From: Pseudolysobacter sp.
GTDB lineage: Bacteria; Pseudomonadota; Gammaproteobacteria; Xanthomonadales; Rhodanobacteraceae
DNA length: 8,081 nt
NCBI GenBank assembly: GCA_025351985.1
Contig: JANXUW010000610.1
Coordinates: forward strand, 1-8,081
Direction: 5' to 3'
The notes under the pieces are model-generated. The model ran no database searches. It had not been told where the DNA came from and saw only the letters and a program-made list of their open reading frames with translations. The position numbers were made by a program, and so were the translations under genes. Positions 1-5,536 of the stretch are shown here, piece after piece. Numbering within the stretch: the first letter of the stretch is position 1; every line of letters starts with the position of its first letter.

Positions 1-73
1 CGCGTTCGCGAGTGACGTCGGCTCGTCTACGACCGCCCCTGTCGGGTAAGGTCATGGCGGCCCCACAGGCCAC
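1..73. other. Unassigned sequence upstream of tRNA-Gly
   Basis: I recognise no gene or tRNA end here. In E. coli a tRNA-Tyr gene lies just before the corresponding tRNA-Gly, but no T-arm or CCA end is visible, so any tRNA-Tyr would have to lie further left. The only structure is a weak GGCC/GGCC hairpin (59-62 with 68-71). No convincing promoter hexamers were seen. Confidence 0.4.
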
Positions 74-147
74 GCGGATGTAGCTCAATGGCAGAGCTTC
101 AGCCTTCCAAGCTGATCATGCGGGTTCGATCCCCGTCTCCCGCTCCA
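74..147 (+). tRNA. tRNA-Gly (anticodon TCC)
   Basis: Complete 74-base tRNA with encoded CCA (145-147). The anticodon TCC is at 106-108 in loop CTTCCAA. The anticodon stem TCAGC/GCTGA is perfect, the D stem is GCTC/GAGC, and the T arm is GCGGG-TTCGATC-CCCGT. It would read glycine GGA/GGG codons. The place just before tRNA-Thr and tuf matches glyT of the E. coli tufB operon. The oddity is in the acceptor stem: GCGGATG (74-80) faces CTCCCGC (137-143), which leaves adjacent mismatches A78/C139 and T79/T138. All other tRNA features are normal, so this is called as a gene. The mismatches may be real, post-transcriptionally corrected, or a sequence error. Confidence 0.93.
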
Positions 148-180
148 TTGAATGCAACACGCTAGGCGACAAGTAACAAG

Positions 181-256
<76 letters not shown>

Positions 257-335
257 CTTGCTGCGGCAAGATTGTAAAAACAGATTTCGACCAAACGTCT
301 TTTCAACTTCCAAGTTACCCCGGAGTTTTGCGAGC
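257..335 (+). promoter_or_regulatory. tRNA-Thr/tuf spacer and tuf leader
   Basis: A 5-bp hairpin CTTGC-TGCG-GCAAG (257-270) starts at the first base after the tRNA CCA end and could mark the processing boundary. A short AACTT/AAGTT inverted repeat sits at 305-316. GGAG at 322-325 is the likely ribosome binding site for tuf, 10 bases before the ATG, which is slightly long. No clear promoter was seen, which fits co-transcription with the tRNAs. Confidence 0.5.
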
Positions 336-1526
336 ATGGCTAAGGGAAAATTCGAGCGTAAGAAGCCGCACGTCAACGTAGGCACGATTGGCCACGTGGA
401 TCACGGCAAAACCACGCTGACAGCAGCGCTGACGAAAGTCGGTGCAGAGCGTTTTGGTGGTGAGTTCAAAGCGTACGATCAGATCGACGCAGCGCCGGAA
501 GAACGTGCGCGCGGCATCACGATCGCGACCGCCCACGTGGAATATGAATCCCCGAATCGCCACTACGCCCACGTCGATTGCCCCGGCCACGCCGATTATG
601 TGAAAAACATGATCACCGGCGCCGCGCAGATGGACGGCGCGATCCTGGTCTGTTCCGCCGCCGACGGCCCGATGCCGCAGACCCGTGAGCACATCCTGCT
701 TGCCCGTCAGGTCGGTGTGCCGTACGTCGTCGTGTACCTGAACAAGTGCGACATGGTCGACGACGCCGAACTGCTCGAACTCGTCGAAATGGAAGTTCGT
801 GATTTGCTCAGCAAATACGAATTCCCGGGCGACGACACCCCGATCATCCACGGCTCGGCAATGAAAGCGCTGGCCGGTGATCAGAGCGAAATCGGCGTAC
901 CGTCGATCATCAAGCTCGTCGACGCACTGGACAGCTACATCCCGGAACCGACCCGCGTACTCGACAAGCCGTTCCTGCTGCCCGTCGAAGATGTGTTCTC
1001 GATCTCTGGTCGCGGCACCGTCGTGACCGGTCGTATCGAACGCGGTATCGTCAAAGTCGGTGATGAAATCGAGATCGTCGGCATCAAGCCGACCGTCAAG
1101 ACCACCTGCACCGGTGTTGAAATGTTCCGCAAGCTGCTCGATCAGGGTATGGCCGGCGACAACGTCGGTGTGCTCCTGCGCGGCACCAAGCGCGACGACG
1201 TCGAGCGTGGCCAGGTGTTGTGCAAGCCAGGCAGCATCACCCCGCATACCGACTTCGAAGCCGAGGTCTACGTGTTGAGCAAGGATGAAGGTGGCCGTCA
1301 CACGCCGTTCTTCAAAGGCTACCGTCCGCAGTTCTACTTCCGCACCACCGACGTCACGGGTGCATGCGAGTTGCCGGAAGGCGTGGAAATGGTCATGCCG
1401 GGCGACAACATCAAGATGGTGGTGAGTTTGATCCACCCGATCGCGATGGAAGAAGGTCTGCGCTTCGCGATTCGCGAAGGCGGCCGTACCGTTGGCGCCG
1501 GTGTGGTGGCCAAGGTTGTCAAGTAA
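336..1526 (+). CDS. tuf: Elongation factor Tu (EF-Tu)
   Basis: GTPase of 396 residues that carries aminoacyl-tRNA to the ribosomal A site in the cytoplasm. The G-domain motifs are all present: P-loop GHVDHGKT (19-26), switch I RGITI with Thr62, DCPGH (81-85) and NKCD (136-139), followed by GSAMKAL (173-179). Domains 2 and 3 run from about residue 210 to the end. The C-terminal part contains RTVGAGVV and the protein ends in VVKVVK-like sequence (AKVVK). The length is close to E. coli EF-Tu (394). The start at 336 is chosen because the protein begins [12 protein letters not shown] as in the family; the frame stays open upstream but that part is not EF-Tu-like. The tRNA-Gly-tRNA-Thr-tuf order matches E. 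coli tufB. Many proteobacteria have a second copy near rpsG/fusA, which cannot be judged here. Confidence 0.98.
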   Translation: MAKGKFERKKPHVNVGTIGHVDHGKTTLTAALTKVGAERFGGEFKAYDQIDAAPEERARGITIATAHVEYESPNRHYAHVDCPGHADYVKNMITGAAQMDGAILVCSAADGPMPQTREHILLARQVGVPYVVVYLNKCDMVDDAELLELVEMEVRDLLSKYEFPGDDTPIIHGSAMKALAGDQSEIGVPSIIKLVDALDSYIPEPTRVLDKPFLLPVEDVFSISGRGTVVTGRIERGIVKVGDEIEIVGIKPTVKTTCTGVEMFRKLLDQGMAGDNVGVLLRGTKRDDVERGQVLCKPGSITPHTDFEAEVYVLSKDEGGRHTPFFKGYRPQFYFRTTDVTGACELPEGVEMVMPGDNIKMVVSLIHPIAMEEGLRFAIREGGRTVGAGVVAKVVK

Positions 1527-1540
1527 GTAGTTGAAATACC

Positions 1541-1564
1541 CAAGCGGCGAGTAATCGCCGCTTG
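1541..1564 (+). terminator. Hairpin 1 after tuf
   Basis: Perfect 10-bp inverted repeat CAAGCGGCGA / TCGCCGCTTG with a GTAA (GNRA-type) loop at 1551-1554, starting 14 bases after the tuf stop. The following bases (ATTCAAGATG) lack a T tract, so it is a poor intrinsic terminator by itself. It may instead protect the tuf mRNA 3' end or be a processing site. Confidence 0.55.
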
Positions 1565-1580
1565 ATTCAAGATGTGCCAA

Positions 1581-1606
1581 ATGGCGGCTCGGCAACGAGC
1601 CGCCAT
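1581..1606 (+). terminator. Hairpin 2 after tuf
   Basis: Perfect 11-bp stem ATGGCGGCTCG / CGAGCCGCCAT with a GCAA (GNRA) loop at 1592-1595. It is the strongest of three consecutive hairpins between tuf and tRNA-Trp. Only a broken TTTT (1612-1615) follows, so termination, if any, is likely partial. Confidence 0.55.
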
Positions 1607-1607
1607 A

Positions 1608-1624
1608 GGCATTTTGGAAATGCC
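1608..1624 (+). other. Hairpin 3, just before tRNA-Trp
   Basis: 7-bp stem GGCATTT / AAATGCC with loop TGG, ending 5 bases before the mature 5' end of tRNA-Trp. It could guide 5' processing of the tRNA. It is short and its loop is only three bases. Confidence 0.4.
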
Positions 1625-1629
1625 CATGT

Positions 1630-1705
<76 letters not shown>

Positions 1706-1833
1706 CTTCGGCGGGTTTCTCGAATGAGAATCGAAGCTGAAGCCGGGCATGTGATTGAAGCGAAAAATACGAATTGCGGAAGCATGTTGGTGTGATCGGG
1801 TTGCAAGACTTCCAGGAATATTGAAACGTCAAA
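1706..1833 (+). promoter_or_regulatory. tRNA-Trp/secE spacer and secE leader
   Basis: A two-part hairpin begins directly after the tRNA CCA: CTTCG (1706-1710) with CGAAG (1732-1736), capped by TTCTC-GAAT-GAGAA (1717-1730). It could be a tRNA 3' trailer or processing element. No good -35/-10 pair was found. The secE ribosome binding site is weak: AGGA at 1814-1817 lies 16 bases before the ATG. Confidence 0.4.
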
Positions 1834-2220
1834 ATGAATACAAAAGCTTCCCAGGCAACCGTTGCAACAAGCGCTGATTTTGTCAAGCTGAGTCTGGCAA
1901 TAATCGTTCTGCTGGCCGGCGTGGTTGGCTACTACTGGTTCAACGATGCCAGCCCCGCGTTGCGCGTGGTCGGTTTGCTGGCCGCCTTCGTCATTGCCGC
2001 GATCATCGCCAATTTCACGCCGCAAGGTCGCAATCTGCGCAGCTTTCTCGGCGAAGCGCAGTTCGAGTTGCGCAAGGTGGTATGGCCGACGCGCGAAATC
2101 ACCATTCGCACCACCGGCATCATCATGCTGGTCGTGGTCGTACTAAGCTTGTTACTTGGCCTGATCGACCTCACCTTGAAATGGGTGATCTTCGACTTGC
2201 TGCTAAAGATCGGACACTGA
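1834..2220 (+). CDS. secE: Preprotein translocase subunit SecE
   Basis: Inner-membrane protein of 128 residues that clamps and stabilises SecY in the SecYEG protein-export channel. Three membrane segments are visible at about residues 17-36, 42-61 and 93-117, which is the three-helix proteobacterial form (E. coli SecE is 127 residues) rather than the single-helix form. The conserved cytoplasmic amphipathic region before the last helix is present as [10 protein letters not shown] (78-87), the family hallmark. The start at 1834 gives the expected length, although its ribosome binding site is weak. nusG starts 7 bases after the stop, the usual secE-nusG pair, and the two are probably translated from one mRNA. 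Confidence 0.97.
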   Translation: MNTKASQATVATSADFVKLSLAIIVLLAGVVGYYWFNDASPALRVVGLLAAFVIAAIIANFTPQGRNLRSFLGEAQFELRKVVWPTREITIRTTGIIMLVVVVLSLLLGLIDLTLKWVIFDLLLKIGH

Positions 2221-2227
2221 GAACATC

Positions 2228-2788
2228 ATGGCGAAACGTTGGTACGTCGTTCACGCCTATTCGGGCTTCGAGCATCAAGTCAAACGTTCCCTGCACGAGC
2301 GCATCGAGCGCGCCGGCATGGAAGCGAAATTCGGCGATGTGCTGGTGCCGACCGAAGACGTGACGGAAATGCGCGGTGGCCAGAAGCGCCACAGTCAGCG
2401 CAAGTTTTTCCCGGGTTACGTGCTGATCCAGATCGAAACGAACGAAGAAAATCGTGCATCCAAGATCGATGACGAATCGTGGCATCTGATCAAGGAAACA
2501 CCGAAAGTCATGGGTTTCATCGGCGGTACTGCCGATCGCCCAATGCCGATCAAGGACAGCGAGGCCGAGCAGATTCTGCAGCGCGTGCAGGACGGTGTCG
2601 AGAAGCCGAAGCCAAAGGTGTTGTTCGAGCCTGGCGAGCTCGTGCGTGTGACCGAAGGCCCGTTCAACGACTTCAACGGCACGGTCGAAGAAGTGAATTA
2701 CGAAAAGAGCCGTTTGCGTGTTGCGGTGCTGATTTTCGGGCGCTCGACGCCGGTCGAACTCGAGTTCGGTCAGGTCGAGAAAGCCTGA
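2228..2788 (+). CDS. nusG: Transcription termination/antitermination factor NusG
   Basis: Cytoplasmic factor of 186 residues (E. coli 181) that binds RNA polymerase and couples it to Rho or to ribosomal protein S10. The N-terminal NGN domain (about 1-125) begins [13 protein letters not shown] and contains RKFFPGYVL (58-66) and [10 protein letters not shown] (91-100), which contact the polymerase clamp. A linker with EKPKPK (125-130) leads to the KOW domain, with [16 protein letters not shown] at 136-151 and the end [11 protein letters not shown]. The gap after secE is 7 bases. The ribosome binding site is weak, overlapping the secE stop (TGAGA), which suggests translational coupling. The C-terminal half closely resembles Xanthomonas NusG as I remember it. 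Confidence 0.98.
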   Translation: MAKRWYVVHAYSGFEHQVKRSLHERIERAGMEAKFGDVLVPTEDVTEMRGGQKRHSQRKFFPGYVLIQIETNEENRASKIDDESWHLIKETPKVMGFIGGTADRPMPIKDSEAEQILQRVQDGVEKPKPKVLFEPGELVRVTEGPFNDFNGTVEEVNYEKSRLRVAVLIFGRSTPVELEFGQVEKA

Positions 2789-2803
2789 GCAGGGAAGTCG
2801 GAA

Positions 2804-2852
2804 AAGTAGCGAACGCCGCGGCGAATCGTTACTTCATCCGGGTTCTTTTTTT
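2804..2852 (+). terminator. Hairpin plus T tract after nusG
   Basis: A 9-bp stem AAGTAGCGA (2804-2812) / TCGTTACTT (2826-2834), with one G-T pair, encloses a GC-rich CGCCGCGGCG core. A run of seven T (2846-2852) follows 11 bases later. The separation is too large for a standard intrinsic terminator. It may attenuate between nusG and rplK, be a processing hairpin, or simply be part of the rplK leader fold. Confidence 0.4.
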
Positions 2853-2889
2853 AACCAGCGGGGAGCCTGACAACAGGCGCTTGAACCCG
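2839..2889 (+). promoter_or_regulatory. rplK leader, candidate L1 autoregulatory site
   Basis: CGGGTTC (2839-2845) can pair with GAACCCG (2883-2889), enclosing a second structure in which AGC (2857-2859) pairs with GCT (2879-2881) and GCCTG-ACAA-CAGGC (2865-2878) forms a hairpin. Between the two stems the 5' side has five unpaired bases GGGGA (2860-2864) and the 3' side none. Known: L1 represses the L11-L1 mRNA of E. coli by binding its leader at two stems flanking an asymmetric GGGAG-type loop like that in 23S rRNA. Inference: this element, directly before rplK, is that site. The exact L1 contacts were not verified. Confidence 0.55.
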
Positions 2890-2902
2890 AAAGGAAACTG
2901 AA

Positions 2903-3331
2903 ATGGCAAAGAAGATTGTTGGTTACATCAAACTGCAGGTCAAGGCAGGTCAGGCCAACCCGAGTCCACCGGTTGGTCCGGCGCTGGGTCAGCGTGGTCT
3001 GAATATCATGGAATTCTGCAAGGCGTTCAACGCCGCGACGCAGAAGCTGGAGCCGGGTCTGCCGATTCCTACCATCATCACCGCGTATTCCGATCGCAGC
3101 TTCACTTTCATTACCAAAACGCCGCCGGCAACCATTCTGTTGAAGAAGGCTGCAGGCATCACTTCCGGTAGCAAGCGTCCGAACACCGAGAAAGTCGGCA
3201 AGGTTACGCGTGCGCAAGCCGAAGAAATCGCAAAAGCCAAGATGCCCGACCTTACGGCGGCGGATCTGGATGCCGCAGTGCGCACCATCGCTGGTAGCGC
3301 GCGCAGCATGGGCTTGGTAGTGGAGGGTTAA
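2903..3331 (+). CDS. rplK: 50S ribosomal protein L11
   Basis: Large-subunit protein of 142 residues, the same length as E. coli L11. It binds the GTPase-associated region of 23S rRNA and takes part in elongation-factor binding and the stringent response through RelA. The N-terminal domain (1-72) carries the conserved proline-rich strip [15 protein letters not shown] (20-34), the region contacted by thiostrepton-type antibiotics. The C-terminal rRNA-binding domain (about 76-142) ends in [14 protein letters not shown] clear ribosome binding site, AAGGA at 2891-2895, lies 7 bases before the ATG. rplA follows after 3 bases, so the two form one translational unit, probably controlled through the leader upstream. 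Confidence 0.98.
   Translation: MAKKIVGYIKLQVKAGQANPSPPVGPALGQRGLNIMEFCKAFNAATQKLEPGLPIPTIITAYSDRSFTFITKTPPATILLKKAAGITSGSKRPNTEKVGKVTRAQAEEIAKAKMPDLTAADLDAAVRTIAGSARSMGLVVEG
3322..3327 (+). promoter_or_regulatory. rplA ribosome binding site inside rplK
   Basis: GGAGGG lies in the last codons of rplK, about 8 bases before the rplA ATG at 3335. It is the strongest Shine-Dalgarno match in the cluster. Because it sits under ribosomes finishing rplK, the two genes are likely translationally coupled. Confidence 0.75.
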
Positions 3332-3334
3332 GTC

Positions 3335-4036
3335 ATGGCAAAGATCACGAAACGATTCAAGGCAATCCAGAACAAGGTTCAGCCCGGCAAGTTCTACGCT
3401 ATCGATGAAGCCTTGAAGATTGTGCAGGAAACTGCCAAGACCAAGTTCGTCGAATCGGTCGACGTCTCCGTGCGTCTGGGCATCGACGCGAAGAAGTCCG
3501 ACCAGGGTGTGCGTGGTTCGACCGTGTTGCCGAACGGCACCGGCAAGACCGTGCGCGTTGCGGTATTCGCACCAGCAGGTGAGAAGGCCGATGCAGCTAT
3601 CGCCGCTGGCGCCGATGCCGTGGGTATGGACGATCTGGCCGAGAAGATGCAGGCCGGCGACCTGAACTACGGCGTAGTGATTGCAACGCCGGACGCGATG
3701 CGCGTGGTCGGTAAACTCGGCCAGTTGCTCGGTCCGCGCGGCTTGATGCCGAACCCGAAGGTTGGCACGGTCACGGCTGACGTCGCCAATGCGGTGAAAA
3801 ATGCCAAGGGCGGTCAGGTGCGTTATCGCAACGACAAGGGCGGCATCATTCACTGCTCGATCGGCAAGGTGAACTTCGAGGCGACCGCCTTGAAGGAAAA
3901 CCTGCAGGCGTTGTTGAGCGATCTGATCAAGTCCAAGCCGGCGTCGTCGAAAGGTGTATTCGTGCAGAAGATCTCGATCTCCAGCACGATGGGCCTCGGT
4001 GTTCCGGTGGACAATTCCACATTGAATTTGAAGTAA
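3335..4036 (+). CDS. rplA: 50S ribosomal protein L1
   Basis: Protein of 233 residues (E. coli 234) forming the L1 stalk, which helps release deacylated tRNA from the E site. In the family it is also the repressor of its own L11-L1 operon. Conserved regions are [14 protein letters not shown] (59-72), the central-domain signature [17 protein letters not shown] (131-147) and [18 protein letters not shown] (161-178). The ATG is 3 bases after the rplK stop, with a strong ribosome binding site in the end of rplK. The gene is followed by the 317-base rplJ leader. No unusual residues or truncation are seen. Confidence 0.98.
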   Translation: MAKITKRFKAIQNKVQPGKFYAIDEALKIVQETAKTKFVESVDVSVRLGIDAKKSDQGVRGSTVLPNGTGKTVRVAVFAPAGEKADAAIAAGADAVGMDDLAEKMQAGDLNYGVVIATPDAMRVVGKLGQLLGPRGLMPNPKVGTVTADVANAVKNAKGGQVRYRNDKGGIIHCSIGKVNFEATALKENLQALLSDLIKSKPASSKGVFVQKISISSTMGLGVPVDNSTLNLK

Positions 4037-4073
4037 GACCGAAAGGTTTTGCTTGAGCAATATTTGAGGGCAG

Positions 4074-4096
4074 CTGTCTGGCGTCGAGTCAGGCAG
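4074..4096 (+). other. Hairpin after rplA
   Basis: CTGTCTG (4074-4080) pairs with CAGGCAG (4090-4096), 7 bp with one G-T pair and a 9-base loop. No T tract follows. It could separate the rplKA transcript from the rplJ leader by processing or protect the rplA 3' end. Confidence 0.35.
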
Positions 4097-4098
4097 AA

Positions 4099-4216
4099 GC
4101 CGTCAAAGACCGCAGGTGGTCACGTGTTGTGGCAAGGATTGCACTCGCAAGGCATGAGCCGGAAGCGAGCAGCACACGAGCTTAATCGGTAAGGAAACCA
4201 ACCTGCGCAGATGGTG
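4099..4216 (+). promoter_or_regulatory. L10 leader: L10(L12)-binding internal loop in rplJ mRNA
   Basis: CCGTC (4100-4104) pairs with GATGG (4210-4214). Then comes an asymmetric internal loop AAAGAC (4105-4110) opposite CA (4208-4209), then CGCAGGT (4111-4117) with ACCTGCG (4201-4207), continued by GGT/ACC across a bulged A4200. The loop can form a kink-turn with a sheared G-A pair. The arm beyond contains CGTGT/ACACG (4123-4127, 4174-4178), CTCGC/GCGAG (4144-4148, 4165-4169) and GGC-ATGA-GCC (4151-4160). The sequences AAGACCGCAGG, CTTAATC and CCTGCG..AGA.GGTG resemble the E. coli rplJ leader as I remember it, where the L10-L12 complex binds and represses rplJL translation. Position, about 140 to 250 bases before rplJ, also fits. 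Confidence 0.8.
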
Positions 4217-4269
4217 CCGCCCAACAGGATTTCTTGTACGGCCACCACAACAGGCATCACGCGATGCCG
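4217..4269 (+). other. Middle of rplJ leader
   Basis: This stretch links the L10-binding structure to the terminator-like hairpin. It contains one perfect 6-bp hairpin, GGCATC-ACGC-GATGCC (4253-4268). No reading frame with a ribosome binding site is visible in it; an open frame beginning at 4234 reads into rplJ but its first 40 residues are not L10-like. Confidence 0.4.
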
Positions 4270-4303
4270 ACAGTTTCCGCAGGATGCGGGGCTGTGTGTT
4301 TTT
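4270..4303 (+). terminator. Terminator-like hairpin in rplJ leader (candidate attenuator)
   Basis: ACAG (4270-4273) pairs with CTGT (4292-4295). Two T-G pairs and a bulged T4274 connect to CCGCA-GGA-TGCGG (4277-4289). The stem is followed, after GTG, by five T (4299-4303). This resembles an intrinsic terminator 50 bases before rplJ. The 3-base gap before the T run and the G-T pairs suggest moderate strength. Its 5' arm repeats the CCGCAGG of the L10-binding helix. Confidence 0.5.
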
Positions 4304-4343
4304 ACCGAATCCGCCTTCGCCGGAATGCGAGGACGGTTCAGTC

Positions 4344-4347
4344 GGAG
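4344..4347 (+). promoter_or_regulatory. rplJ ribosome binding site
   Basis: GGAG lies 6 bases before the ATG at 4354. It decides the rplJ start over the upstream in-frame ATGs at 4234 and 4264, which would add residues that are not L10-like. Confidence 0.75.
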
Positions 4348-4353
4348 AATGCA

Positions 4354-4881
4354 ATGGCGCTCAATCTGGAGCAAAAGAAAGAGGTCGTTGCCGAACTGGC
4401 GAATGTGGCTGCCAAGGCGCATTCCCTGGTCGCCGCCGAGTACGCCGGTCTTACCGTTGCCCAGCTCACCGAGCTGCGCAAGAAGGCTCGTCAGGATGGT
4501 GTGTTTCTTAAAGTTGCCAAGAACACCCTCGTGGCGCGTGCAGTTGCCGGAACCGATTATGAGTGCGTGAAAGAAGCGCTCACGGGTCCGCTGCCGTTTG
4601 CCTTTTCAAAGGAAGACCCGGGTGCTGCAGGCCGGTTGATCAAGGATTTTGCCAAGACAAACGACAAGCTGGTTGCCAAGGTCGTCGCAATGGGCGGGAA
4701 GATGTATCCGGGTTCTCACGTCGAGAAACTCGCATCGCTGCCAACCCGCGATCAGGCCCTGTCGATTTTTGCCGGTCTGCTTCTGCAGCCTGCAACCATG
4801 CTCGCTCGCGTTTTGGCCGAGCCCGCGTCGCAAGTGGCGCGTGTGCTCAGTCAGATTGGCGAGCAGAAAAAAGCAGCTTGA
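4354..4881 (+). CDS. rplJ: 50S ribosomal protein L10
   Basis: Protein of 175 residues that anchors the L7/L12 stalk to 23S rRNA near L11. The family N-terminal rRNA-binding domain begins [15 protein letters not shown], with the conserved [14 protein letters not shown] (33-46) and [13 protein letters not shown] (51-63). The C-terminal helix from about residue 130 ([24 protein letters not shown]) is the site that binds L7/L12 dimers. The E. coli protein is 165 residues. The start at 4354 fits the family N-terminus and has GGAG 6 bases upstream. Expression is probably controlled by L10-L12 binding to the leader at 4099-4216. rplL follows after 56 bases, as expected because L12 must be made in several copies per L10. 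Confidence 0.97.
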   Translation: MALNLEQKKEVVAELANVAAKAHSLVAAEYAGLTVAQLTELRKKARQDGVFLKVAKNTLVARAVAGTDYECVKEALTGPLPFAFSKEDPGAAGRLIKDFAKTNDKLVAKVVAMGGKMYPGSHVEKLASLPTRDQALSIFAGLLLQPATMLARVLAEPASQVARVLSQIGEQKKAA

Positions 4882-4924
4882 AGCCACACACCAACGGCAA
4901 TTTGTAGTTGTTCGATAAAATTTC

Positions 4925-4929
4925 AGGAG
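4925..4929 (+). promoter_or_regulatory. rplL ribosome binding site
   Basis: AGGAG lies 8 bases before the ATG at 4938 in an AT-rich, apparently unstructured stretch (4902-4937). It fixes the rplL start over the in-frame ATG at 4908. The strong, open site fits the need for several L12 copies per ribosome. Confidence 0.8.
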
Positions 4930-4937
4930 TAATTTCA

Positions 4938-5315
4938 ATGTCACTCAGTAACGATCAAATCCTCGAAGCCATCGCTGCCAAGCCTCTCATCGAGGTAATG
5001 GAGCTGGTCAAGGCGTTCGAAGAAAAGTTTGGCGTGTCCGCTGCAGCTCCGGCTGCCGCTGCCGCCGCTGGTCCGGCTGCTGCTGCCGCACCGGTTGAAG
5101 AAAAGACCGAATTCACCGTGGTGCTGAAAGCCACCGGCGAAAAGAAAGTCGAAGTGATCAAGGCTGTTCGTGCGATCACGGGCCTCGGTTTGAAAGAAGC
5201 CAAGGACTTGGTCGAGTCTGCTCCTGCCACGGTGAAAGAAGCCGCGAGCAAGGACGACAGCGCGAAGTTCAAGAAAGAGCTGGAAGCTGCAGGCGCGACC
5301 GTCGAAATCAAGTAA
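4938..5315 (+). CDS. rplL: 50S ribosomal protein L7/L12
   Basis: Acidic stalk protein of 125 residues (E. coli 121), present as dimers on L10, which recruits and stimulates the translational GTPases including EF-Tu and EF-G. The N-terminal dimerisation domain (1-33) begins [16 protein letters not shown] flexible alanine/proline hinge runs from about 35 to 52, slightly longer than in E. coli. The globular C-terminal domain begins [14 protein letters not shown] and contains the factor-binding signature [20 protein letters not shown] (75-94) and [11 protein letters not shown]. The start is set by the AGGAG before 4938. The stop codon lies within the first hairpin of the rplL-rpoB gap. Confidence 0.98.
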   Translation: MSLSNDQILEAIAAKPLIEVMELVKAFEEKFGVSAAAPAAAAAAGPAAAAAPVEEKTEFTVVLKATGEKKVEVIKAVRAITGLGLKEAKDLVESAPATVKEAASKDDSAKFKKELEAAGATVEIK

Positions 5316-5334
5316 GCGACGCATTGCGTCGCTT
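5314..5334 (+). other. Hairpin overlapping the rplL stop
   Basis: Perfect 9-bp stem AAGCGACGC / GCGTCGCTT with loop ATT (5323-5325). The 5' arm includes the last two bases of the TAA stop. No T tract follows. It is first of the series in the rplL-rpoB gap and may be a processing or stability element. Confidence 0.5.
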
Positions 5335-5353
5335 GCTGCGCCAGAAGCAAGCC

Positions 5354-5381
5354 AGGCCGGGGGTGAAAACCCCTGGCCTTT
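5354..5381 (+). terminator. rplL-rpoB attenuator-like hairpin
   Basis: An 11-bp GC-rich stem, AGGCCGGGGGT (5354-5364) with ACCCCTGGCCT (5369-5379), has one G-T pair and a GAAA tetraloop (5365-5368). Only TTT follows, overlapping the stem end, so termination is likely partial. In E. coli a partial terminator (attenuator) between rplL and rpoB lets most transcripts end after the ribosomal genes and about a fifth continue into rpoBC. This hairpin has the right position and shape for the same job. Confidence 0.7.
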
Positions 5382-5443
5382 CGCCGTTCCAGCGAAATCG
5401 TAATGAGTTGCCAGCGGCAAGCTGTGGTGATGCAGATCGCATC
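5379..5443 (+). other. Further hairpins in the rplL-rpoB gap
   Basis: Three short perfect stems follow the attenuator-like hairpin: TTTCGC/GCGAAA (5379-5384, 5392-5397; it competes with the last pair of the attenuator and its T tract), TTGCC/GGCAA (5408-5412, 5416-5420) and GATGC/GCATC (5429-5433, 5439-5443). In E. coli an RNase III site lies in this gap; one of these stems or a long-range fold could serve that role, but no clear double-stranded site can be assigned by eye. Confidence 0.35.
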
Positions 5444-5488
5444 CACGACTTTCCGGTTACAACTTTGCTATACCACTGCATTACCCCA

Positions 5489-5506
5489 CCGCAGCGCCCG
5501 CTGCGG
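5489..5506 (+). other. Hairpin 30 bases before rpoB
   Basis: Perfect 7-bp stem CCGCAGC-GCCC-GCTGCGG. No T tract follows. It ends 30 bases before the rpoB ATG, just upstream of the ribosome-binding region AAAGGGCGG (5520-5528), so it could affect rpoB translation initiation or define the mRNA 5' end after processing. Confidence 0.4.
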
Positions 5507-5536
5507 ATAGCGTCAACCTAAAGGGCGGTACATCCC

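Noticed and set aside
315..1595. A 426-codon minus-strand open frame opposite tuf
   Set aside because: It is in codon register with tuf and is explained by the same avoidance of TTA, CTA and TCA. No ribosome binding site or recognisable protein.
2834..4060. A 408-codon minus-strand open frame opposite rplK and rplA
   Set aside because: It is in register with both genes, which share a frame, and is a codon-bias shadow.
4022..4070. Possible rplJ promoter near the end of rplA (TTGAAT, TTGAGC, TATTTG)
   Set aside because: No pair of hexamers has a spacing of 16-18 bases with reasonable matches.
4867..4873. AAAAAAG, a possible -1 frameshift heptamer at the end of rplJ
   Set aside because: The rplJ frame reads it as AAA AAA G, not A AAA AAG, so it is not in the phase needed for slippage, and the stop follows two codons later.
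5467..5474. TGCTATACC as an extended -10 promoter element before rpoB
   Set aside because: The hexamer TATACC lacks the key last T and no -35 match lies 16-18 bases upstream. Too weak to call.
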